DNA of 14,996 bases, taken from contig SGPL01000701.1 of the NCBI GenBank assembly GCA_004802705.1, positions 1-14,996 on the forward strand, in the 5' to 3' direction. Made by a program: the position numbers and the translations under genes. The first letter of the stretch is position 1; every line of letters begins with the position of its first letter. Under the pieces are notes generated by a model. The model worked only from the letters and a program-made list of their open reading frames with translations, made no database searches and was not told where the DNA came from. The stretch is from Bondarzewia mesenterica (lineage: Eukaryota; Basidiomycota; Agaricomycetes; Russulales; Bondarzewiaceae). Shown here piece after piece: positions 1-9,958 of this stretch.

Positions 1-49
1 CATTTGTGTCGCTTTTGGCAGCCGGATGTACTTCCGATATCTGTGACAG

Positions 50-280
50 GCCACGGCCATGATTGGCATCATCTCGACATTGCTCATCATTCGCGTCCAG
101 CTCAATGCCGAGCGCGAGGCGCGCTATACGACCGGGTTCATGGTCAGCTCATTCCGCGCCGTGGCCCGCAAGACCGACCGACGTCAGTATGAGTCTGCGA
201 GCACTGACAGAACTCTTGAGGGAAGCCTTTCTCCAAGTCGAGCAGCAGGATTTGACGTTATAGCGAATGGAGATTACTGA
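50..280 (+). CDS. C-terminal exon of a putative multi-pass membrane protein (5' end outside window)
   Basis: An open frame runs from just after a possible splice acceptor (gtgacag ending at 49) to a TGA at 278-280, giving 76 residues. The first part, around IGIISTLLIIRV, is a hydrophobic membrane segment ending in a basic residue. A polar, Ser/Arg-rich tail follows. This arrangement resembles the last helix and cytosolic tail of lineage-specific multi-pass membrane proteins common in Agaricomycetes, which often end in a G-I-x-T-L-I-I-V-R-type helix. That likeness is from memory of the family style, not a search. Upstream exons would lie left of the window, so no start can be chosen. The tail could hold a further intron. 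The function is unknown. Confidence 0.42.
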   Translation, partial: ATAMIGIISTLLIIRVQLNAEREARYTTGFMVSSFRAVARKTDRRQYESASTDRTLEGSLSPSRAAGFDVIANGDY

Positions 281-1204
281 GGTCGTCATCCCGGTCATCT
301 ATGTCTTATTGTCGGTGACGACTTTGCTGACTTAGTAATATCTTCTCTTTAAACTTTTCTCGATCTTGTTTTTCGTGATCATGACGTCCATGCTTGCGGT
401 GTGCTTCAGGTGTGCTTCAGGTGTCAGACCATATTCGTGTGAACGATCGAGTATTCCTGATTTCTCACCGCTCCGTAAGCAACGATGCAACTCCTCCCGC
501 TCTCCTCCCCTGCTGCGAGGGTTTTCTGTATCGGCGTAATCAATAGCGTGTACACGGCATTATATAACATAGCCCATTGTTCGGAGTTGGTGTTCAATAC
601 CTCCCTTGCAATAATTCATAGATAGTAGACAGACTGCTCCACCCAGATGGGGGAAACAGAGAGAATCCGCCTATATATACATCGGCAGCGCGTCCTGGGC
701 TGTGAAGGATGGGAAGCAGAAGCCATCAGTGATCAATGTTCACTTACTATGGTGAATGTCTTTCGACGAATTGTCAGTAAAAAAGACTTGGTCGGAAGGA
801 GAATTAACAGAGCATCCTGAGGTTACTGCAGGCTGACCCTGGTAGGACAGGACAACCGGTGGTGATCTAAAAATTTGACGCTCAATAGAGTTCATCGGAC
901 TACGGCAAATAACTACTTTCTGAGGCATGCACTCAAGACCCGACGTTCTGACAGGTTCTGACTTGAGCAAGAATATGTCCGGAGGGCTCCTCGGACAGTG
1001 ACTGCACAGCCAATGAAAGAAGCTCTATGTCACCATCTATGACCATTCCCCGAAGTCCCTCACGGCTCGCTGCCAGTGGTGCCACACTCTTGAATTCCAT
1101 TCCGCAACTCCCGGTCAAACCCCCACCTCTGCCGACAATCTCCGCTTGTCTGTCAAGAGAAACGTGCACGTTGAATACGGCAGACAAGCGCAACGACGAC
1201 GATA
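281..1204. other. Intergenic region: 3' flank of the left gene and 5' flank of PFF1
   Basis: I see no convincing gene here. Open frames on the minus strand (740-970 and 933-1217) lack protein-like composition and splice support. The stretch has a short direct repeat at 399-420 (two copies of gtgtgcttcag) and an AT-rich run around 671-680 (ctatatatac). That run is about 530 nt before the PFF1 start, too far for a core TATA element unless there is a long leader. The PFF1 promoter and 5' UTR should be in the right half of this stretch. Confidence 0.5.
399..420. repeat. 11 bp tandem direct repeat, two copies
   Basis: The unit gtgtgcttcag occurs twice back to back at 399-409 and 410-420, followed by gtgt. 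It lies in non-coding DNA after the left-hand gene. It is probably a slippage duplication, and no function is implied. Confidence 0.6.
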
Positions 1205-4200
1205 ATGACGAAGGCAACGACTATGAGCACTGCACGGTGGGGCCCAATCCGCTCCATCCTCATCCTTGCTCCGTTACTCATCGGAGCACCCTGGGTTACG
1301 ATGCAACGTCATTATTGTGAGTTTCAAACAACGCGTTTGAGTGATCAAGATAAGCCTCACGTTTTGAAACGCGGTGGCAGCACTTCCAGAGCCTGTAACA
1401 CAGCTGTGCGCTCCTTTGATTTCTCGCCAGCTTCTCGACTCATTCTAAGGTCTCTGCATTGATAGGGTCAATCCCGTTTCACGTCTCCCACAGCTTTCGG
1501 AAACGCAAATACTCTCGTACGCTCGATATCTTTCCGAAGACATTGGTTATCGAACTGTCGGGACGAAAGAACACGCACTCGCGGACAAATGGCTCACGGA
1601 CAAGGTGTTCGAGATGAAACAGGAATGTGAGAGTATCGTGAACAAGGCCAGAGAGGACTTGGGAGTAAAGAGGCGATTGGAATGTGAGGTTTGGAGGCAG
1701 GAAGGTAGCGGTAGCCATCGGTGCGTCTGCCAATTTTTGGTCAGATGCCCTATGTTGAATTGCGGCGCAGCTTTGACATGATGGGAAAACGACTGTACAA
1801 GACCTATGTCAACCTCACGAATATCATCGTACGCGTTTCGAACGGCACACCAGAAGGAAAGGAGCATGCGGTCCTCGTCAATTCACATCTCGATAGCACT
1901 CTTCCTAGTCCTGGAGCTGCCGATGATGCGTTGTCGGTGGGAGTCATGTTGGAGTGCATACGGGTATTGATGCAGACTCCTAATTGGGAACCGAAACATT
2001 CAGTCATATTCTGTAGGCGTTCTGAACTTTATTCATGCTATTCCGTTGCGCTCAACGATCTGCAGTATTCAATAATGCAGAGGAATCTCTACAGGACGCA
2101 TCACATCTATTCTCAACCCAGCATCCCATCGCGTCTACGTGAGTTCGATCGCAATCCTTCGTAAATTACTTCTCATTCATTTCATTTATCACAGTGTTCG
2201 GGCTTTCGTAAACCTAGAGGGTTCGCGCTCCCTCAAATGCCTTTATTTCGAACCTAAATACTACTTATAACAGCTGCCGGGACTGTCGGTCCTGAACTGC
2301 TTTTCCAAGCGAATTCCGAACAGATGATCCAGGCGTACTCCAAAGTACCACGGTATGTCCTGACTCAATCCTTCCTGGAGATCATTTTTGAAGTTAGAAT
2401 ATCAGACCATTCGGAACCATCGTCGCCAATGAAGTCTTCAGCTCTGGTGTTCTGCTATCTGAGTAAGCGTCCGTTGGACCACATTCGTTTATTCAGTCTA
2501 ACGCTGATTTCATGCAGCACTGATTTCCGTCAGTTTGAGCTCTATCTCAATGTCACCGGCCTTGACGTTAGTAGAGGAACATATACCCTTTTAAGAGCGT
2601 TCAGAACTTAATCACCTCTGTCAGATGGCTGTCGTTGGGAACAGTTACATGTACCACACACGCAAAGTGCGTTGCACAGCTTGCGTGCTTACCATTTGTT
2701 GACACGCTCTCATAGGATATCGTCGAGCATTTACAACCAGGTGTAGCTCAGGTAGGTTTCAGCTCACTTCGTGTGAATTTGGTTCTCACGACGCTGTAGC
2801 ACATGGCCGAAAATGTTTTGGCTATCCTCCAATACCTGTCTTCTGATGAGTCGCCGCTCCCGTCTCTGGACTTTGGTTATACTCCCCCTTCGACGGTTTT
2901 CTTCTCTCATCTAGGCGCCTTCTTCCTCTACTCGTACAGCACTGCGCGCGTTCTATACGGACTCCTCTTTGCATCCTCCCTCGTGCTTGTTCATCTCACA
3001 TACCGTAACCCCGCACCTGCCCTCAAAAACGGTAACACAGGCATAGTTTCGCAAAACCTGCGTGCGATGGGCGCTACACTACTTGCATCCGTAGGCGCCC
3101 TGGTCTCCACAAATGTGCTGGCTGTGATCATGCAATATGTCCTAGGGAAGGGCATGAGCTGGTTTGCGATTGAATTTTCCGCGCTCGCACTCTACGGCCC
3201 CGCGGCCCTCGCAGGTGCATTTGCAACCCAGCTGTTGGTGGCACAGTTGCCTGAGCGCACTATGTTCACAGCGCTGCTATTGACCCAATCGGCTTTCGCG
3301 TTTGCCATCCAGATGATCGGCATTGGATCGTCAGCGATGCTATACATGACCGCTCTACCACTGTTCTTCGCACTCCTTTTGGATCATGTGTTTACAGGTG
3401 GTTCAGGCCCAGTTTCGCTATGGACATATGCGCTCGGTCAATTGACCCCGTTGCTGACGGGTACACAATTGATCTGCACAGTATTCGATGTATTCGTTCC
3501 CTTGGTAAGCAACCGTTGTTTCCTCTTAGATGCTTAGAGATGTTTTCGGTGCTCAAGTTGCGTGTAGAGCGGTCGTACCGGGCGCGAGGCCCCCGCGGAA
3601 CACATTATTGCGTCGCTTGTCGCAATCACAGGTTCATATACCCTCCCGCTCGTGCTCCCATTCTCACACCGCTACGGCCCACGCATGCTGCTTCGTGCCG
3701 TGCTCTTCCTTGCCGCACTCACTGTTGCCGTCATCGCGATCTTTGCAGGTCGCGAGCCATTCGATGCGTTGCACCAGAAAAGACTGTTTGTGCTCAGTTC
3801 GGAGAACGTGCGTACTCTGTCCTCCTGACTTGTTTCGGGACTGCTCTGAACGTTCATGTAGGTCGTAACGCACGAGCGGTACCTGCATATCGGCACAGCT
3901 GATGGCGCACCTGGATTTGATACGCTTGTGAATGAGATAGCGGCCGAGTTTGGTGGGGTTGGTGTTGCTGCAGTACAAGAAGAAATGAACGATTGGAATG
4001 GCGATTGGGATATTTTGTATCCATTCTCAGCAGTCAGCAGTTCATTTTCATTTTTTCACCAATCAAACAAGAAATTGACAGGCCGCGATGCGTAGTTTAT
4101 GTCCCCCTATAGAATTCCGCTTTCTGCCGAGCCAGGCTATGTATCGTCCTTTGCACCCGGTGGAAAGGAGGAGTTCTTGGTGGAAGCTGTCAATGACTTC

Positions 4201-4697
4201 ATTGATGAGCAGGCGAGAACAAGGAGTCTTACGCTGAAAATTTCTCATCCTGGTGTCATCTGGACGGGTGCGTTTTCTTCTCCATCATTACTTACATGTT
4301 ACTCAGCTCCCTTTGTCCTTTTGCAGTTATTGCCTTTGATGCCCATGTCCTACAATGGACGTTGGACGACGCGCCTCCGGATGAATACACACGGCACCAC
4401 ATCAGGGAGGCATCTTTCTACGGCGTCGACACGTGGAATGTCGACCTCGTCATTAAAATTCCAGATGCATTGTCGACTGCTGCAGAAGATGGCGATGCGC
4501 GCAGTCGGGCGGCGCTTAAGATCAACTTCGTGGGCGTGCAGGAGCGCGCTATGTGGCCTGGAAAGGCGCATGCGAAGGAGGAGGGTGGGCCGTTGATGGT
4601 ACTCTTCGAAAAGCTGGACAAGTGGGTTGACAAACGAGCCCAAGGGAGGGTCGATGCGATGTTGGTCGGTTCCGTCGGGGGCGTTGTCGTTGTGTGA
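1205..4697 (+). CDS. PFF1: Vacuolar membrane protease (M28 metallopeptidase, PFF1 family), 15 exons, complete
   Basis: Di-zinc M28 peptidase of the vacuolar membrane. Exons: 1205-1316, 1450-1720, 1771-2012, 2066-2138, 2195-2220, 2274-2352, 2406-2462, 2518-2566, 2625-2666, 2716-2751, 2800-3504, 3568-3807, 3862-4032, 4096-4267, 4327-4697. They total 2646 nt in one frame, or 881 aa, a normal family length. A membrane anchor at residues 15-32 precedes the peptidase domain. The metal and catalytic residues are all present: His167 and Asp169 (NSHLDST), Asp179 (GAADDA), the Glu214-Glu215 pair (NNAEES), Asp287 (SDTDFR) and His314 (YMYHTRKD). About eight further membrane helices lie between residues 375 and 626, then a C-terminal lumenal-type domain ending at Val881. 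Exon 5 is only 26 nt. Intron 1 (133 nt, AAG acceptor) is the least certain join. An in-frame ATG at 1223 is an alternative start. No broken residues or frameshifts were seen. Confidence 0.93.
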
Positions 4698-5237
4698 ATG
4701 ATGAGGGGTCATACATCTAGTTAATATAGCCAAGGAAGGACATGTAGACACGTAGAGTGTTTACGGGTAGATCGTGTTAGAACATACAAGGCTGCTTTCT
4801 GCATTGGCAACGGACTAGGGGGCGACATCAGGAGGTCGTCGTGATGGTATTGACTAACGCATGTTTCTACATCTACACACACCTGATGTTCATCGTTGTC
4901 CTGCATGATGTCCAGCCTACCCCCAAGGCGTCAACAAAGCAGCCTGTTCTTTCGTCCGCACAGTGACGACTCGAGTTGACGAAGATTGTCTTTTGAAACT
5001 CGGCGGCGTCAGTGAATCTCCTTTGTGTGTCTGCGACGAGGGCTATGTTTGGCCATCAATCTAATGGTATACCTCGCTTGTCTCCATCTGTTGTCTGCTG
5101 CGCTTTTGTCCACACCATCTCTGTTCTCAGTGTTTGCTTAGCGTTGGATGGATGCGCCTTGTCTGTATTCTATTTGGTTTTGTTCTATACCTGTTCTCAT
5201 CATCATCAACCTTTGATTATGACGAGACGACGGCAGC
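4698..5237. other. 3' flank of PFF1; no supported gene
   Basis: This contains the PFF1 3' UTR and intergenic DNA. I saw no clear polyadenylation motif. A frame from about 4906 to a TAA near 5070 reads as plausible protein with several cysteines (ending CVCDEGYVWPSI) but has no ATG and no splice partner. The ATG-like frame at 5012-5242 is hydrophobic and low in protein character. I treat both as chance. Confidence 0.45.
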
Positions 5238-5433
5238 GATGACTACGCTGAAGGTGAAGACGGAAGTGATAACGATGACGATCGTCCAACCCAGCTGAGG
5301 AGGAGACTCGTCAAGACGTAGAAGTGGTCTAATGGAAGTCGTGGGTCCATCAACTTCTCCCCAACAAGAGGAGCGCGTTGAAGCGCTTCTGCCAGCCAAT
5401 GATAAGTCACCGGATGGCGGGCTCGAGGTATTC
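5238..5433 (+). pseudogene. Decayed fragment resembling the middle of the gene at 7147-7985
   Basis: Three short frames, shifted relative to one another, read like the central part of the gene at 7147. At 5238-5318 there is an acidic run (EGEDGSDNDDD) followed by a basic run (LRRRLVK), ending at a TAG (5319-5321). Another frame then reads EETRQDVEVV. From 5332 a third frame gives VVGPSTSPQQEERVEALLPA and then NDKSPDGGLEVF. The intact gene has, in the same order, acidic GEGCGDDD, basic PKKRRVDE, EVEKGGSP and ALRATNDALQDGSLEVFF. The last block shares about half of 18 residues. Similarity stops at about 5433. At least two frame changes and one stop mean it cannot encode a full protein. The match was made by eye and could still be compositional. 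Confidence 0.38.
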
Positions 5434-5650
5434 TGTCTATATTTCTTCTTTTCTTGCTTGCAACGCGTTCTTATTCTCGTATCAAACCTATAACTGTCGT
5501 GGTACAAAGTAGTACAGTCAGGATCGTCGGTGCTTAGTTACTGTGTCGTGCAAACTTCCTTCAACATCATTTATATGTAAATTGTCTTAAATATCTGGAG
5601 CTCGCCTGCGTGTCCTTCGTTTCATCACTCCTCGACCGTCCCGGATCCCG

Positions 5651-6293
5651 GTGGGAGTAGCGCTCAAGAACGGCTCGCCGGCGAAATGAAAATCAAGGAA
5701 CCGATTGGAGCAAGCATTGAAATACAGATAGATATCGGTGATCTTGGATGCTCGGGCACGAGGAGCGCTTCGTGACACTATAAGATCGTTCGAAGAGAAG
5801 ATGTAAGACGAGGAGCAGGAGACCGTCACAGCGATCCCGAAGCAAAAGAGAAGTGACGTGCAAAGGAAGTGGTCTAACGCGCGAAAGGCTGTCAGTGAGA
5901 TGGTGCACAATTTGAGAGTAACTTTGGAGGGCAAGCCCACCGAGCTGGGTACAACGAAACCACGTCACACTGATAGCCAGCGCGCAATCACATTGCGCAT
6001 GCTCGAACTGAACAAGGTCCTTCCCCCAATGACTTGATTAACCAGAAGTTGAAATGGAGCTGGGGAAGTCCCTGACGAGGAACCATGAGTCCTACCGATG
6101 ATTTCTTGGAGAAGTTAATTTGTGATCGATGAAGTGGGTTTCTGAGTGGTTGCCTGACAATGAGGTTGAGAGTTTCAGAGAGATGCTTATCCGCAACCCT
6201 GCAAGCAAGGACTTGCTTTCAAGCAAGCCCAGCCGTCATGATGATAAAGATAACGCAACTCGACCAATCATGAAAATATCTATGGGAGCGTGA
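5651..6293 (+). pseudogene. Possible broken coding relic, unrecognised
   Basis: Frame 2 reads as charged, helix-forming protein from about 5651 to 6037 (for example GALRDTIRSFEEK and QRKWSNARKAVSEMVHNLR). It contains internal stops at 5687 (TGA), 5729 (TAG) and 5804 (TAA), ending at TGA 6035-6037. From 6045 the coding-like signal moves to another frame (EVEMELGKSLTRNHESYR). Stops follow at 6099 and 6123, then 55 open codons run to TGA 6291-6293 (including WLPDNEVESFREMLIRNP). The pattern suits an old gene decayed by stops and indels. I do not recognise the family. The opposite strand carries an uninterrupted 117-codon frame over 5587-5940 with no ATG, so strand and identity are uncertain. Confidence 0.25.
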
Positions 6294-6461
6294 GCGATAG
6301 TTTGAAACGTTCACTGATGCTCTGAATAAAGCAATGAGGTGTCGAACAGTCTGTGCAGATAGGTTGGGTCTCCGTAGTCGGAGCGAGACGAGGGAGAGAG
6401 CGGACAACTGACACATAGACCCACGGAGGTAACGTGGATGAAGAGGTAAACTGGCCGGTTC

Positions 6462-6840
6462 TCAGGGGCCGATGGCACGTAGATCGTCGCGATTCAAGTC
6501 CGCTCGAACAGCCACCCTGGGAAAAAAACGAATATCATGGCTGCTTTTTGGGACTTGAATAAGCACCTTCTCGCCTCGTCGCCCGTCCACAAAATTCACA
6601 GATGTGATGGGACGGGTGATGACTGGCACCATATATATTGCACAACCCTCTTCACCGATGACGGTACAGACTCCGTCTAAGTGAGAACCGGCGCGCGCGA
6701 CTGAAGGTTCGACATGCGAAGACAAGATTCGGATATTGAGGGACAAGAACACACAGACGGGAAGCGCGCCATCCTCGATCACCTCTTAAACCGTATCCAG
6801 GCCTGCCTTCGGCTGAGGTAAATAAGAGACCTGCGTTCAT
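6462..6840 (-). CDS. Possible two-exon small protein (98 aa), unrecognised
   Basis: On the minus strand, an ATG at 6840-6838 opens an exon to 6783. An 82 nt intron (6701-6782, donor gtgatc, acceptor ccttcag) joins it to 6700-6462. The total is 297 nt in one frame. The second exon is a long open stretch with alternating hydrophobic and polar residues (EEGCAIYMVPVITRPITSV, GEKVLIQVPKSSHD, RADLNRDDLRAIGP) that looks like a small beta-rich protein. I recognise no motif. The donor is not ideal. The plus strand of the same DNA also shows protein-like pieces in two frames (6437-6562 and 6555-6680), so this is a candidate only. It may be a genuine small gene or part of the same decayed patch. Confidence 0.3.
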
Positions 6841-6923
6841 CGGAAGGATACGAAGCCAGCTTCTGCAAGCGACAGACTCCGACAATCATTTGAGAAAAAA
6901 CGGACCGTCAAATTCCAACTGTC

Positions 6924-6975
6924 ATTTACTTCTACCCACCTTGCGACGAATTTACTTCTACCCACCTTGCGACGA
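6924..6975. repeat. Perfect 26 bp tandem duplication (two copies)
   Basis: The 26 bp unit beginning atttacttctacccaccttg occurs twice with no mismatch at 6924-6949 and 6950-6975. Absence of any difference suggests a recent duplication. It lies 171 bp before the ATG chosen for the gene at 7147, and 45 bp before the alternative ATG at 7021, so it is in the likely promoter or leader. The length is not a multiple of three. Confidence 0.9.
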
Positions 6976-7146
6976 CAGCACTTCAACTTGGGCATTCCTG
7001 TCGACGTTGTCTATCGCCATATGTACAAAACATCGTCCCGCGCCATCTGTTCGAAAAATTCCCCGCTGGCTGCCAAGAGGGAAAACGAACTGCCGCAAAC
7101 ATGGCCGAATAAACTGAGCGCCATCGCGCACAAGGCGTCGCAAGCC

Positions 7147-7985
7147 ATGGCTAGGACTCCGGTAATGAACACTCATCGTTACCAGGTATAAGCTTCCCCG
7201 CTGACCTTCTCTTTCCTCCAAAGGACTCTGACGCAGATATCGGTGCGGATATAGATCTATACGCAGCCGCCGCCATCTATGTGCAGGCATATCGACAGTG
7301 CAAGAGCATGAATATATCGACTGATTCGTCTCTTACCTGCGCGTTGGGAGACGAACTCCTCGCTCGCAGACCCTGCAATACAGCATGGGATAGGGCAATC
7401 CCCTCGTCAGCAGAAAAGAACCAGCAGAAGCGGATGGAGAGCTCAAAGAAACGGATCGCAGATGAAGATAGCAACGAAGGCGGCGAGGGCCTGCCAGAGG
7501 GCGAAGGCTGCGGCGACGACGATCACTCACCCTCGCCAAAAAAGAGGCGAGTCGACGAGACCAAGCCTGCAGAGGTGGAAAAGGGGGGATCGCCCATTGC
7601 TTCCCATAAAGTGGAGGGCAAGGCCCTCCGAGCAACAAATGATGCATTGCAGGATGGCAGTCTCGAAGTGTTCTTCCTCGAGCCCTTGTCAATGCCCGGG
7701 ATTGTACCATTGTTGCTCCAAGGGCCAAGCCGCCGACCGTTTGTCAACAACAGTAAATGCAATCCCTGCATGCGACACTGGAGCAATGCGATGGGGGAAT
7801 GGCACGAATCTATCTGGTGGACGACAAGTGACAATTGTCCATATTCAGGGTTATGGCGCTATTAGGGCAGTGGAACGGGAGCGGCGCTGGCGCAGGCCGA
7901 CATTCAGTGTGCGCTGCCGTGGTCCCTTGCGTACAAGTTGTGGAACGCTGGAGGGCGGACGGAGGAGGTGACGGATGGAGGATGA
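7147..7985 (+). CDS. Unrecognised acidic protein with nuclear-localisation-like motif; in-frame TAG at 7863
   Basis: ATG at 7147 opens a five-codon exon (7147-7161). A 62 nt intron with a strong pyrimidine tract (7162-7223) joins it to 7224-7865, giving 218 aa. A donor at 7186 or an ATG at 7021 would also keep the frame. Order of features: an Ala/Asp-rich start (DADIGADIDLYAAAA); a Lys/Glu-rich low-complexity region at about residues 65-110; a basic PKKRRV at 110-115, resembling a nuclear-localisation signal; and a compact region from about 145 (DGSLEVFFLEPLSMPG, then GPSRRPFVNNSKCNPCMRHW) with a Cys-x2-Cys pair at 184/187 and Cys210. The frame ends at TAG 7863-7865 but continues in phase with protein-like sequence (GSGTGAALAQADIQCALPW) to TGA 7983-7985. 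The TAG is therefore probably a nonsense mutation in a longer original gene. The fragment at 5238-5433 looks like a decayed relative. No family or function was recognised. Confidence 0.55.
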
Positions 7986-9078
7986 CGGGGAAGGTGAGGG
8001 AAAGTACATGTTGGGACGGCTTGGGAGGATGGTGAGGATTGAATCGATGAGTAGGCCCCTGATCCTTTTGTTCTCTCCACCTTTGATTGTTTCCTTATGA
8101 ACATTTGATTGCCTTCACGTTCCACGTTTCTGTGCATTGGGCCCTCTTATCGATCGCAGCCATGTGCATTCTCCTTCTCCCAAGCTCGCGCAAATCCCGC
8201 AACAATCATGGTGAGTACTTTTCAGGACTGGATATCTCACCTTGTTATATGTCAATGTGCACGCTCTGACCATGTACGCGTACACCTCGTCCTAGATTTT
8301 TGAAGCTCTCCTCGTCCTTCTCACCGCACCTCGACTCGTCTGAGACTCCTTCAGAATTGCTTGTTTTCGACTGGGGGTTTGGCGATGAATAATCTGGCAT
8401 TCGACGGTGAGACGGCAGAGTTCTAGTTTTTGTCAATGACGGACGAAAGGATCCAGGGAGACTAGGCGAGTGAAAGCAGAGGATGAAGCACTTTGCCTTA
8501 CGATTCGAAGATCACGTCATCTACCAACTGGAGACATTCGCATTGCCCTCCGCGTTCTCCTCCACCTTTTCAATTTGCGCCAACTCTTCACTCATGTTCC
8601 ATCTTCAACATTAAGTTTACTATCTAACCAATATAAGGCCATGGCTGCCTCCGTCAATATTACGGTCAATTCGGCAAGCAGAAATAGTACCTGAACTCAT
8701 TGAAATTGAGTACCTAGTTTGGCGGTCGCGAAAAAGTGTCTCTGCAAGCTTCGAAAATCTTCCACTACTACGATTATTTTCCTTATTCCATCGAGACAAA
8801 ACGGTGCGTCCGAAGCCAACACACGCCATCACTCCCTCGCAGTTTCCATGCCTGGTCTGGGCTGGAGACGCACTGGCTTTCATACATTTCGTCCCAACCT
8901 GTTTGTTCATCATTCGGCTGATCGTCCCAGACGAACACCTAGCAGCTGCCGCTCTGGCCTGGGTTACATCTCGTCTTCCCTAAACGAACGGAAGAATCAT
9001 CGGCATATTCGCATGAATGGTCCATAGTCAACCGCAGCCAGCCATCTAACTTGCTTTACCTCTTCACTCCAACTTACG
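7986..9078. other. Non-coding or unresolved region after the 7147 gene
   Basis: I could assign no gene. The stretch 8530-8640 is CT-rich like a fungal leader and ends with an ATG at 8641, but that frame stops after 17 codons. A frame without ATG is open from 8615 to TAA 8981-8983 (122 codons) and reads partly like membrane protein (FPCLVWAGDALAFIHF). The overlapping frame at 8736-8921 also reads plausibly (SKIFHYYDYFPYSIETK). Only one could be real, and neither has a start or a consistent splice model. A truncated old gene is possible. Confidence 0.35.
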
Positions 9079-9295
9079 ATGACCGCCCCACCAGACTTGC
9101 AACACGAAGACGATCCTTCCGATATCTACATCCACCCAGGACGTGTTTCTTCTTCATGTTTGGGATCGCTCACGTACTGTCCTCCATTCTCCTCTGCTTC
9201 CGGCAGACTACGCTGACATACGATTCCCGACCCGATCAGCATTCATCGACTCGTTGGTTACAACAATCTTAGAGTCGTCATCGGGATACAGTTAG
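9079..9295 (+). CDS. Possible two-exon small protein (50 aa), unrecognised
   Basis: A CT-rich leader (ctttacctcttcactccaac) precedes ATG 9079. Exon 1 is 9079-9142, a 64 nt intron is 9143-9206 (donor gtgttt, acceptor ccggcag), and exon 2 is 9207-9295 ending in TAG. The phase matches (153 nt, 50 aa). The product begins MTAPPDLQHEDDPSDIYIHP and ends in IDSLVTTILESSSGYS. It is acidic at the start and has no signal peptide or membrane segment. It may be a genuine short gene or the remaining head of a truncated one. The donor is weak. Confidence 0.3.
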
Positions 9296-9958
9296 GCCCG
9301 TGATAAAAAGTGAAAGACCTTGCCCTCAGTCGCTAGGCGTACTGTGCGGAGGCTCCGCCGACGGCATTGTTCATGTTACAATATTCAAAGTTGTGCTGCG
9401 GGTATAATGCAACGTTGATACTACACACAATCTATGTGATCCAGCGAATCCGCGTGAGCCTGAACGAGAATGTATCTTGACCGTGACAATTACAGCCTAT
9501 TACAGTCCTGTAGACAGGTCCGATCATACGCTCGCTCACCAAGATCCTGGGGCCGAGCTCACCAATGCCCCTCACGCGGTGACCAGTCGAAGTCTCCCTT
9601 CGAAACGTAGAAGCCTGTCACACTCTGAATGATAGATGACCTGCGAGCCAGGCGGCGACGTCGAACGCACGAGCACTAGTATACACTGAGAGAAAGAAAC
9701 AACGATTGCCAACAGCGAATCCAAGAACGCGATTAGAAGACATTGCGTTTAATGACGGGGAGTGATGGGGGTGGGATCACCGACATGCAGCGGGCCAAAA
9801 TGAAAATGATCGCGTATCACTAGGGAGAATCTCATGAGAAAGGAGAATAAAATCTTGTGGGCCGAGACGTGAAGAGGTAATTCATGCTCTCTCGTGACGG
9901 AACTGTATTGCATGAATATGGGAGAGCCTTGTGGCCATGAGAAAAAGTTGTCAGTGTC
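9296..9958. other. Intergenic stretch between the 9079 candidate and the F-box gene
   Basis: No supported gene. Directly left of the intron-like element at 9959-10014, the minus strand is open for about 70 codons (from 9958 to about 9748) and starts DTDNFFSWPQGSPIFMQYSS. This could be a 3' exon or UTR of the F-box transcript, but no in-frame join to that gene works. The rest, 9296-9745, shows nothing. Confidence 0.4.

Noticed and set aside
4..192. Open frame at the left edge starting from TTG
   Set aside because: A His/Arg-rich shadow of the membrane-protein exon in the neighbouring frame, and TTG is not a credible start in a fungal nuclear gene.
933..1217. 94-codon minus-strand open frame before PFF1
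   Set aside because: No protein-like pattern and no splice signals, and it overlaps the PFF1 leader and start.
1430..1465. A 19 nt microexon within PFF1 intron 1
   Set aside because: It fits the phase but would need a 16 nt intron after it, too short to be spliced. Starting exon 2 at 1450 is simpler.
4350..4751. 133-codon minus-strand open frame
   Set aside because: It is antisense to the last PFF1 exon, whose plus-strand translation is clearly conserved.
5587..5940. 117-codon minus-strand open frame
   Set aside because: It begins without an ATG. Its Ser/Phe/Leu-rich composition is what the reverse strand of a Lys/Glu/Arg-rich coding stretch gives.
8615..8983. 122-codon plus-strand frame, partly hydrophobic
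   Set aside because: It has no ATG and no splice partner, and a rival frame overlaps it. A few frames of this length are expected by chance in 15 kb over six frames.
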